Below, piece by piece: positions 57,306-64,000 of a stretch of 64,000 bases of DNA. How positions within the stretch are numbered: the first letter of the stretch is position 1; each line of letters opens with the position of its first letter. Both the position numbers and the translations under genes were made by a program. Under the pieces are notes generated by a model, which had not been told where the DNA came from, did no database searches, and saw only the letters and a list, made by a program, of their open reading frames with translations. This DNA comes from Flagellimonas hymeniacidonis (lineage in GTDB: Bacteria > Bacteroidota > Bacteroidia > Flavobacteriales > Flavobacteriaceae). The stretch spans positions 1 to 64,000 of the forward strand of contig NZ_VRUR01000001.1 in NCBI RefSeq assembly GCF_008040165.1. The letters run 5' to 3'.

Positions 57306-59147
57306 TTGAAAGCAACTAAAACGATCCCCCAACATTACTTGCTTAAGCAATTGCCACACCCAACCGCTCTTCTGGACCTTGAACACGCACTAGTAGATGC
57401 CTCCGATTCATGGATAGCTCTTTTTGATAAAAACCTAAACGATTGTATAGGCACCAAAATAGAAGAATTCTATAACAAGCATGAAAAGGTTTGCGGTAAT
57501 AGCTTGGAGCAATGTCTTACCCAAGGCAAAACACACATCTTAAGACATAAAAAGGGAAAAGGAGCCCAAGAACAATGGTTGGAAAGCACATTTGCCCCAT
57601 GGTTTGATGAAAAGGAAAATCTGTTGGGAACTGTTATCCATACAAATGACATTAGCAGTGAAATTGAAAAAGAACTAGAACTGGAAAGAGTTAAAACTCT
57701 TCTTAAAACAACATCGGAAGTAGCGTTAGTTGGCAGCTGGGAATTTGACATTGCAACAGAAAAACTGAGCTGGTGCGAAGTAACCAAAAAAATTCACGAA
57801 GTTTCTCCAGATTACGAGCCTGACGTGAATGAAGGAATAGAATTTTATAAGCAGGGATATAGTAGAAATAAAATTTCAATGCTGTTCCATAAGGCTTTGG
57901 AAGATGGTACACCTTTCAGCGAACGCTTAATCATCGTAACTAGTAAAGGAAAAGAAAAATGGGTTACTGCCGCTGGAAAACCAATTCAAAAAAATGGAAA
58001 AACAATAACGCTTTTTGGTACTTTTCAAGATATAAATGACCAGGTTCTTACCGAAATCAAAACAAAAGAAAATGAACAGTTGCTCACTACTTTGGTTGAC
58101 AATCTTCCCATAAATGTCTTTATCAAAGACAGAGACTCTCGCAAAATACTGGTAAACAAATCCGAATGTGATTATCTGGGAGCAAAATCAGAAGATTTGC
58201 TGGGTAAGACCGATTTTGACCTTTACGAAAAGGATATCGCCCAAATTTCTCGAGATGAAGATTTAGAGGTCATGCGCACCCACAAACCAATGATCGGTAT
58301 AGAGACCATAAACGTAAGAAAAGATGGTAGTGCCACGAACTTCTTAACCTCAAAAATTCCATTGTTAGACATTAAGGGGAAGGCCTACGGTCTTATAGGC
58401 ATGAGCATGGACATTACGCACATAAAACAGAAAGAGGACCAATTGCAAGACCTGATCAATGTAACGGCCATACAAAATAAAAAGCTTATAAATTTCGCCC
58501 ACATTGTCTCTCACAATTTAAGATCACATACTGCTAATTTTTCCATGCTATTGGAGTTTCTAATAAATGAGAAAGAAGAAGAGGAGAAGAAACGTATCAT
58601 GAAAATGCTATCCCACGCATCTGACAATCTTTTGGATACCTTGGAAAACCTAAATGAAGTTGTAGAAATAAGTACCAATGTAAATCTGGACAAGAAATCT
58701 TTAAATCTCAACGAGTATATTCATAAAGTTCAGCAGAACCTTGCCGGTTTCTTAGTTAACAACAAAGTGGAGCTCATCAATTCTGTTCCAAAAAAGCTAA
58801 CAGTGTTGAGCGTTCCGGCATATTTGGAGAGTATTATCCTAAATTTGGTGACCAACGCCGTAAAATATAGCAAGCCAAAAGAAATACCTACCATTAGCTT
58901 AAGCGCCAAAAAACAGGACAAAAATGTCATTTTTAGCGTAAGTGATAAAGGTATGGGTATTGATTTGAACAGATATGGAGGCAAAATTTTTGGAATGTAC
59001 AAAACCTTTCACAACAATAAGGACGCTAGAGGACTTGGCCTATACATTATAAAGAATCAGGCCGAGGCGATGGGCGGAAATATAACGGTAAGTAGTGAAG
59101 TAAATAAAGGCACAACCTTTAAGGTGTATTTTAATGAAGAAAGTTAA
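57306..59147 (+). CDS. cytoplasmic multi-PAS sensor histidine kinase
   Basis: A 613-residue kinase without transmembrane segments. PAS-like domains lie at about 15-120, 135-248 and 256-375 (VDNLPINVFIKDRDSRKILV). The dimerisation helix has HIVSHNLRSH with His403 as phospho-acceptor. The ATPase domain has the N-box ILNLVTNAVKYSK (Asn517), DKGMGID and RGLGLYIIK. The start is TTG 57306 (KATKTIPQH); no closer ATG fits the first PAS domain. Its end overlaps the response-regulator start by 14 bp, so the two form one signalling pair. Confidence 0.88.
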   Translation: MKATKTIPQHYLLKQLPHPTALLDLEHALVDASDSWIALFDKNLNDCIGTKIEEFYNKHEKVCGNSLEQCLTQGKTHILRHKKGKGAQEQWLESTFAPWFDEKENLLGTVIHTNDISSEIEKELELERVKTLLKTTSEVALVGSWEFDIATEKLSWCEVTKKIHEVSPDYEPDVNEGIEFYKQGYSRNKISMLFHKALEDGTPFSERLIIVTSKGKEKWVTAAGKPIQKNGKTITLFGTFQDINDQVLTEIKTKENEQLLTTLVDNLPINVFIKDRDSRKILVNKSECDYLGAKSEDLLGKTDFDLYEKDIAQISRDEDLEVMRTHKPMIGIETINVRKDGSATNFLTSKIPLLDIKGKAYGLIGMSMDITHIKQKEDQLQDLINVTAIQNKKLINFAHIVSHNLRSHTANFSMLLEFLINEKEEEEKKRIMKMLSHASDNLLDTLENLNEVVEISTNVNLDKKSLNLNEYIHKVQQNLAGFLVNNKVELINSVPKKLTVLSVPAYLESIILNLVTNAVKYSKPKEIPTISLSAKKQDKNVIFSVSDKGMGIDLNRYGGKIFGMYKTFHNNKDARGLGLYIIKNQAEAMGGNITVSSEVNKGTTFKVYFNEES

Positions 59148-59547
59148 TAGCATATATATTATCGACGATGACCCTATAACTGTTTTCGGTATTAAAAAAA
59201 TGCTGAAAACCACTGCTATTTGTCCAGATATTGAAGCTTTTGAAAATGGCAAGCTAGCCTTAGATGGTTTAAGGGAAAGAATTAAAACAGGTGCTCCCAT
59301 TCCGGAGGTTATTTTTTTGGACATTAATATGCCCATAATGGACGGGTGGGAATTTTTAGAGGAAGTTGTGAATATGAATATAAAAGAAAAAATAATCATC
59401 AACGTAATAACTTCATCAATAGACCCTGCGGATTATAAGAAATGGAACCATTTTAGACTAAAGTGTTTGCATTATCTCAATTTTAAAAACAAACCGATAT
59501 ACAAAATCGATGACACCGATCTAAATAGAGTCAATATGGTATCTTAA
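59134..59547 (+). CDS. response regulator, receiver domain only
   Basis: A 137-residue CheY-like receiver: Asp11-13 acidic pocket (YIIDDDP), phospho-acceptor Asp63 (FLDINMPIMDGWEF), switch Thr/Ser in VITSSIDPADYKK and KNKPI near the C-terminus. It has no output domain. Overlap with the kinase gene shows translational coupling. The stretch after DPADYKKW (HFRLKCLHYLNFKNK) departs from the usual VxxFxxKP pattern. Confidence 0.87.
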   Translation: MKKVNSIYIIDDDPITVFGIKKMLKTTAICPDIEAFENGKLALDGLRERIKTGAPIPEVIFLDINMPIMDGWEFLEEVVNMNIKEKIIINVITSSIDPADYKKWNHFRLKCLHYLNFKNKPIYKIDDTDLNRVNMVS

Positions 59548-59617
59548 GCTTATTATTGCCTATTTTTATCAAAGGAAAAGTATTTCCATTTTAATTTTCA
59601 ACTAGTATACCAACATC

Positions 59618-61390
59618 TTGAAGTACATCGTTCTGTTTGCAATATTGACTCTTTTTCTATCCTGTGAAACCAAAACACAAGATCAGATTGCCTCATACCA
59701 AACCTATTTTGAGGTTTCCAAGGGTGAGGGCACCGCGACTTACGAGGAAACCATTGCCTTTTATATAAAATTAGCCAAGGATTTTCCCGAAATTAATATT
59801 CAGACCATTGGTGAAACAGATAGTGGTTATCCACTACATATTGTCACTTTTAATCCCGATGGGGATTTTAATTTTGAAAATGTAAGAAAAGAGAAGACGA
59901 TTATTTTAATCAATAATGGCATACACCCTGGAGAAAGTGACGGAATTGATGCCACTATGTTATTGTATCGAGATCTTGCTACGGGAAAAATTTCACATCC
60001 TCAGAACACGGTTTTAGTTACCATTCCTATTTACAATATTGGTGGGGCTTTATATAGAAATTCCACCACTAGGGCAAATCAGAATGGACCAACAGCCTAT
60101 GGTTTTCGCGGAAATGCCTTAAACTATGATCTCAACAGGGATTTTGTTAAAATGGACACTAAAAATGCAAGGACCTTTACTACTATTTTCCATCTGGTAA
60201 AGCCAGATATTTTCATCGACAACCACGTAAGTAATGGGGCGGATTATCAATATACACTTACCCATCTCTTTACCCAGCATAATAAATTAGGAGGGGAATT
60301 GGGCAACTATCTGCATAAAGAACTTATGCCAAAAGTTGAGGCATCCTTAGTGGAAAACGATTGGGATATTACACCCTATGTAAATGTATATAACAGACCT
60401 CCCGAATTCGGTTTTAGCCAGTTTATAGATCATCCTAGATATTCAACCGGTTATACCACGCTTTGGAGCACTTTGGGGCTAATGGTTGAAACACATATGC
60501 TAAAACCCTATAAAAAAAGGGTAGCAGGCACTCGCCAACTTATGCTAAGCATGATGTCCATAGTGGAAAAAGAACACGAAACCATTAAAAAGTTACGTCA
60601 AGAAACATTGGAAAAAAACCAAAAGCTCAATAAGTACCATTTTAATTGGCAGGTGGATACTACGCAAACCTCAAAACTACAATTTAAAGGGTATGAAGCA
60701 GATATCATCGAAAGTGAGGTAACGGGACTGGGGCGACTCAAGTATGATCAAAACAAACCTTTTACCAAGGAAACCACATACTATAATTACTATCTTCCTT
60801 TGGATACGGTTTCCGTTCCTGCCGCCTATCTTATCACACAAAGCTGGCAAAATGTAATGGAAAGATTAGATGCAAATAATATCCATTATTTTGAAATAGA
60901 GCAGGATACTACTTTAACGGTGGAATCGTATTCCATTTTGAATTATGAAACAAGGAAAGATCCTTATGAAGGGCACTATCCCCATTTTAATACTGAGGTA
61001 AATAAAAGCTTGCAAAAAGTAAGTTTTAGAGCAGGTGATCTTGTAGTGCCTACAGCACAATTGGGTATTAGATATTTAATGGAAGCTTTGGAACCCCAAG
61101 GAGCAGATTCTTTTTTTAATTGGAATTTCTTCGATACCGTATTGCAACAAAAAGAAGGGTTTTCACCATATGTTTTTGAAGATGTGGCGTTGGATATGCT
61201 TAAGAAAGATTCAGTTCTCAGGACAAATTTCTTGATGAAAAAGGAATTGGATGATGATTTTTCACAAGACTGGTATGCTCAATTGGATTGGATTTACCAA
61301 CGCTCGAAACATAGAGAAAAGCCTTATTTACGATATCCCATTTATCGTATCGCCAAGAACAGCAAAGCTGCTACTATTTTGTCCAAGTAG
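59618..61390 (+). CDS. M14-family metallocarboxypeptidase lipoprotein
   Basis: A 590-residue exported protein. The lipobox LFLSC ends at Cys16. Zinc ligands fit GIHPGESDG (His103, Glu106) and FIDNHVSNGADY, with RNLNYDLNRD-type substrate site at NYDLNRDFVK and a candidate catalytic Glu in LMVETHML. The C-terminal 250 residues are a family-specific extension. The start is TTG 59618, supported by the immediate lipoprotein signal. It ends 17 bp inside the opposing Nudix gene. Confidence 0.88.
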   Translation: MKYIVLFAILTLFLSCETKTQDQIASYQTYFEVSKGEGTATYEETIAFYIKLAKDFPEINIQTIGETDSGYPLHIVTFNPDGDFNFENVRKEKTIILINNGIHPGESDGIDATMLLYRDLATGKISHPQNTVLVTIPIYNIGGALYRNSTTRANQNGPTAYGFRGNALNYDLNRDFVKMDTKNARTFTTIFHLVKPDIFIDNHVSNGADYQYTLTHLFTQHNKLGGELGNYLHKELMPKVEASLVENDWDITPYVNVYNRPPEFGFSQFIDHPRYSTGYTTLWSTLGLMVETHMLKPYKKRVAGTRQLMLSMMSIVEKEHETIKKLRQETLEKNQKLNKYHFNWQVDTTQTSKLQFKGYEADIIESEVTGLGRLKYDQNKPFTKETTYYNYYLPLDTVSVPAAYLITQSWQNVMERLDANNIHYFEIEQDTTLTVESYSILNYETRKDPYEGHYPHFNTEVNKSLQKVSFRAGDLVVPTAQLGIRYLMEALEPQGADSFFNWNFFDTVLQQKEGFSPYVFEDVALDMLKKDSVLRTNFLMKKELDDDFSQDWYAQLDWIYQRSKHREKPYLRYPIYRIAKNSKAATILSK

Positions 61391-61982
61391 TTGGCCATTC
61401 TTCAAAAAGAATTTTTATGTTATGGTAAGAGTTTTCTAAAGCTTTTCTCACTTTTTTGGGACTCTTCCATTTTACTTTTTCAATACCTTCCTCTTTTTGT
61501 CCAACCAACTCTCCTTTATAATCGGTAGACATGGCAAACCAATGCACTTGTTTTAATCTGTACTCTCCGTTTCTTTTAAAAACATGGTAAGTAGTTCTAA
61601 GAAACTTATCGATTTTAAGGCGTTTCACTCCCGTTTCTTCCTCCACTTCGCGCATAGCGGCCTTTTCAATGGACTCTCCTTTATCCACCTTTCCCTTGGG
61701 CAAATCCCACTTGTTGTTTCTATAAATAAATAGGATTTTACCCTTTTTATTTGTTACAAACCCACCACCAGCTACCACTACTGGGATTTTATGCATAAAA
61801 ACATCAAGGATTTTTTCTTCATCTGGGTGATAAATATAGGCGGCGTTCAATCTTCCTTTGGCCAACGAATCTATCGCCATTAAAATTGAATCACCATCCA
61901 ACGAAAAAAGATTTCCATTGGAATTATCCTGGCGCTCATTTGTTAAAATCAGTGGGGACTCATTAACAAAAACTTTATACAT
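61374..61982 (-). CDS. Nudix hydrolase with N-terminal extension
   Basis: A 202-residue protein. The complete Nudix box is in GKVDKGESIEKAAMREVEEE plus TGV (G-x5-E-x7-REUxEExGU), about residues 108-130. The first 65 residues are an extra domain typical of this flavobacterial group. The start is set at ATG 61982 (MYKVFVNESP). The frame is open to 62009, but that overlaps pyrE. The 3' end overlaps the M14 gene by 17 bp. Confidence 0.9.
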   Translation of the reverse strand: MYKVFVNESPLILTNERQDNSNGNLFSLDGDSILMAIDSLAKGRLNAAYIYHPDEEKILDVFMHKIPVVVAGGGFVTNKKGKILFIYRNNKWDLPKGKVDKGESIEKAAMREVEEETGVKRLKIDKFLRTTYHVFKRNGEYRLKQVHWFAMSTDYKGELVGQKEEGIEKVKWKSPKKVRKALENSYHNIKILFEEWPTTWTK

Positions 61983-61985
61983 TTG
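61978..61985 (+). promoter_or_regulatory. -7 element TACATTTG of pyrE
   Basis: TACATTTG ends 4 bp before the pyrE ATG at 61990. It fits TAnnTTTG, and transcription would begin about at the start codon, giving a leaderless mRNA. No TTTG was found at the right upstream distance. It lies at the very start of the opposing Nudix gene. Confidence 0.45.
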
Positions 61986-61989
61986 CGCA

Positions 61990-62628
61990 ATGGTTTTAGA
62001 CAAGGACACTGCTAAAAAAACAGCCGAACTTCTGTTACAAATTAATGCAATTAAGTTGGAACCAGAAAATCCATTTACATGGGCTTCTGGTTGGAAATCT
62101 CCTATCTACTGTGATAACCGTATCATGCTTTCTTATCCAGAAATTCGAAATTTTGTGAAAGAAGAAATGGCCAAGCAAGTAGAAAAGCTTTATGGAAAAC
62201 CAGATGTCATTGCGGGTGTGGCGACTGGTGCAATAGGTATAGGTATTATGGTGGCCGAAGTACTTGGGCTTCCATTTATATATGTGAGACCTGAGCCCAA
62301 ATCGCATGGAAGGCAAAATCAAATCGAAGGTTATCTGGAATCAGGCCAAAATGTAGTTGTAATAGAAGACCTAATAAGCACTGGAAAAAGTAGCTTAAAT
62401 GCTGTTAAAGCTTTACGGTCGCAACAAGCAAACGTTATGGGGATGGTAGCCATCTTCACCTATGGTTTTTCCGTGGCGACTACCAATTTTGAAGAGGACA
62501 ACGTTGCGCTTAATACATTATCAGATTATGACCATTTAGTTGAGCAAGCCTCTGAAACCAATTATATAAAAGAATCCCAATTACAAACCCTGTTGCAGTG
62601 GAAATCAAATCCACAACAATGGAAATAA
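61990..62628 (+). CDS. pyrE: orotate phosphoribosyltransferase
   Basis: A 212-residue enzyme of pyrimidine synthesis. The PRPP site VVVIEDLISTGKSS and GVATGAIGIGIMVAEVLGLP are conserved, as is FTWASGWKSPIYCDNR near the N-terminus. The start is ATG 61990 (MVLDKDTAKKTAEL); the longer frame from 61858 would run through the Nudix gene and its start. Only 7 bp separate the two divergent start codons. SRPBCC follows after 10 bp. Confidence 0.95.
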   Translation: MVLDKDTAKKTAELLLQINAIKLEPENPFTWASGWKSPIYCDNRIMLSYPEIRNFVKEEMAKQVEKLYGKPDVIAGVATGAIGIGIMVAEVLGLPFIYVRPEPKSHGRQNQIEGYLESGQNVVVIEDLISTGKSSLNAVKALRSQQANVMGMVAIFTYGFSVATTNFEEDNVALNTLSDYDHLVEQASETNYIKESQLQTLLQWKSNPQQWK

Positions 62629-62638
62629 ATATAGTAAG

Positions 62639-63034
62639 ATGCATATAGAAGTCCCTAAAAAGAAAGTTGCCAAAAGCAGTAAAGAAGTATTTGAGTTTTT
62701 AACTGACATTAAAAATTTTGAAACCTTGATGCCTGACAACATTGACAAATTTGAAGTTTTGGACGAAAAAACCTTCAAATTTGCGCTAAAGGGAATGCCC
62801 GAAATTATTTTAAGGTTAAAAGAACAGTTTCCGCATGAGAAGGTGGTGCTAGGTGCGGCAAGTGATAAGTTGCCTTTTACCCTAACAGGAAATATAGCAT
62901 CTTTAGGAGATAATGAAAGTGAGGTGGCGCTTAGTTTTGAAGGAGAGTTTAATGCCATGATGGCCATGATGATCAAAACACCCATCACTAATTTTATGGA
63001 AACTCTATCCACCAATATGGATAAAATAAGTTAA
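62639..63034 (+). CDS. SRPBCC-fold protein
   Basis: A 131-residue protein of the START/SRPBCC type, MHIEVPKKKVAKSSKEVFEF with LTDIKNFETLMPDNIDKFEV and a long C-terminal helix. The fold binds hydrophobic ligands. It is a regular neighbour of pyrE in flavobacteria and is probably co-transcribed; ligand unknown. Its stop overlaps that of the biotin ligase by 4 bp. Confidence 0.82.
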   Translation: MHIEVPKKKVAKSSKEVFEFLTDIKNFETLMPDNIDKFEVLDEKTFKFALKGMPEIILRLKEQFPHEKVVLGAASDKLPFTLTGNIASLGDNESEVALSFEGEFNAMMAMMIKTPITNFMETLSTNMDKIS

Positions 63035-63774
63035 TATAACAACTTTACCTCCTTAAGCCCATATTCCTTAAATACGTTATCCTCAAGTTCCAAAACCAAC
63101 TTGCCATCAGAAGAGACTCCTCGGATGAAGCCCATAAAAACTTCGTCATCAACATTTTTGAAAGTAGAAGGTTTATCTTTTCTGAACAATACTTTTTCGT
63201 ATGCTGGTAACATTTGAGGAACTGATTTCCCTTCAATTCCTATGAAGTAATGCCTCAGTTTTTCCAATAATCTAGTCAATAGTTCGTCAAGATCAAAGTA
63301 TTGGGCAGTCAATAATTTCAAGGAACTCACTTTTTCAAGGTTTTTAAAGGAAATCTGGTTTACATTAAGACCAATACCAATGATTGAATGCTGAATTATT
63401 TTCCCCTTTAAAACGTTTTCAATTAAAATTCCACAAATTTTAGTTGAACCTGACATTATGTCGTTGGGCCATTTTACTCTTAAATCCGGTATGGATAGTT
63501 CCTTAAGAACTGCATAAACCGCCAAGGAGATACATGTGTTAAGGTTGAATTGCTGAACGACCTGAAGTGACTCAAAATTCTTTAAAACACTAAAAGTCAG
63601 GTTTTTACCATTCTCGGTCACCCATTCAGCACCCATTTGCCCCCGCCCTTTAAGCTGCTTCGCTGTAACCACAACAGTATAGTCCGCAAGCGTTTTGGAG
63701 CGCAGCAAATTCTTTAAATACAGATTTGTTGAGTCCGTGGCATCAAGTTTGATTATTGGTGATTGTTCTCTCAA
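63031..63774 (-). CDS. birA: biotin--[acetyl-CoA-carboxylase] ligase
   Basis: A 247-residue enzyme that attaches biotin to carboxylase carrier protein. Motifs include KGRGQMGAEWVTENGKNLTF (biotin/ATP loop) and LRVKWPNDIMSG, followed by KICGILIENV. There is no N-terminal DNA-binding domain, so it is a class I enzyme and not a repressor. It is divergent from rsfS, 81 bp apart. Confidence 0.93.
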   Translation of the reverse strand: MREQSPIIKLDATDSTNLYLKNLLRSKTLADYTVVVTAKQLKGRGQMGAEWVTENGKNLTFSVLKNFESLQVVQQFNLNTCISLAVYAVLKELSIPDLRVKWPNDIMSGSTKICGILIENVLKGKIIQHSIIGIGLNVNQISFKNLEKVSSLKLLTAQYFDLDELLTRLLEKLRHYFIGIEGKSVPQMLPAYEKVLFRKDKPSTFKNVDDEVFMGFIRGVSSDGKLVLELEDNVFKEYGLKEVKLLY

Positions 63775-63828
63775 TGTGGTGCGTCCAATGATATGTTAAA
63801 ATCTAGGGCTAAGAAAACAAAAAAAATA

Positions 63829-63836
63829 TAACTTTG
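63829..63836 (+). promoter_or_regulatory. possible -7 element TAACTTTG of rsfS
   Basis: TAACTTTG fits TAnnTTTG and ends 19 bp before the rsfS ATG. No TTTG is found 17-23 bp upstream. Confidence 0.4.
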
Positions 63837-63855
63837 TAGAAATTAAAATTTTTGA

Positions 63856-64000
63856 ATGCAGAAAACAAAAGCTAGCGCAGATGAACTGATTGCCTTAATT
63901 TTACATGGAATAGAAGACGTAAAAGGAGTAGATATAAATCTGCTCGATCTTAGGGAAATTGAAAATACGGTTTGCGACTACTTTATCATCTGCAATGGTA
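63856..64000 (+). CDS. rsfS: ribosome silencing factor RsfS, 5' part
   Basis: ATG at 63856 opens a frame that runs off the right edge. The 48 visible residues, MQKTKASADELIALILHGIE then VKGVDINLLDLREIENTVC, with CDYFIICNG at the end, match RsfS (YbeB/Iojap). The protein binds uL14 and keeps the subunits apart under starvation. About two thirds of the usual length lies outside the window. Confidence 0.9.
   Translation, partial: MQKTKASADELIALILHGIEDVKGVDINLLDLREIENTVCDYFIICNG

Noticed and set aside
61858..61989. 44-residue extension of PyrE
   Set aside because: It runs antisense through the Nudix gene; the PyrE family starts at MVLDKDTAKK (61990).

Overview
The window looks like chromosomal DNA of a marine-type member of the Flavobacteriaceae (Bacteroidota). 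The evidence is low G+C coding sequence, weak or absent Shine-Dalgarno sites except at rpsU, several promoter candidates of the Bacteroidota form TTTG-N17-23-TAnnTTTG, a PorP/SprF-like protein next to a cargo with a gliding-type C-terminal domain (type IX secretion), and families typical of the group (DUF2851, DUF3467, PspC-like small protein). I see no rRNA, CRISPR array, transposase or phage. Apart from one small cassette inside the trp operon, this is an ordinary core chromosome with one accessory surface-protein block at the left end.

Positions 1-12853 (all minus strand) form the surface block. It holds a large Asp-rich calcium-repeat adhesin with a type B secretion domain, then a PorP/SprF-like outer-membrane protein and a PorE-like TPR/PD40/OmpA lipid- or peptidoglycan-linked protein in tight succession. 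These are followed by a multidomain P-domain/DUF11/C-type-lectin protein and the start of a protein made of 99-residue repeats that runs off the left edge. The adhesin and the 99-residue repeat protein contain long near-identical tandem DNA repeats of raised G+C.

Positions 13254-30737 are information processing. prfC and a small membrane protein are on the plus strand. On the minus strand, in transcription order, come rpsU, a Xer-type recombinase, hpf, then tRNA-Thr(UGU)-Tyr-Gly-Thr(GGU)-tuf-tRNA-Trp-secE-nusG-rplK-rplA-rplJ-rplL-rpoB-rpoC-DUF3467. The tRNA4-tuf-secE-nusG-rplKAJL-rpoBC order is the one known from E. coli. Hairpins sit between tuf and tRNA-Trp, nusG and rplK, rplL and rpoB, and after rpoC. 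rpsU carries a perfect AGGAGG.

Positions 30820-40563 hold metabolic and envelope genes: acyl-CoA dehydrogenase, HhH protein, Na+/amino-acid symporter, K+ channel, PspC, DUF2851, rhodanese, two thioredoxin-fold exported proteins, and a MarR-nitroreductase-YceI group with a palindromic operator candidate.

Positions 40639-47546 are a complete trp operon trpE-G-(four-helix S23 protein)-D-C-F-B-A. It is preceded by a promoter, an 18-residue leader peptide with three consecutive Trp codons and a terminator with a competing 8-bp antiterminator. The S23-type gene between trpG and trpD is enclosed by imperfect inverted repeats, like the intervening sequences (IVS) of 23S rRNA genes. A related inverted repeat lies between nusG and rplK. 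These two items, the attenuator and the IVS-like cassette, are the most interesting in the window.

Positions 47568-64000 carry an M20 peptidase, response regulators, a uracil-DNA-glycosylase-like protein, ppc, yaaA, an RluA-type pseudouridine synthase with a PASTA protein, ddl, coaD, a PAS histidine kinase with a response regulator, an M14 peptidase, a Nudix protein head-to-head with pyrE, an SRPBCC protein, biotin ligase, and the start of rsfS at the right edge.
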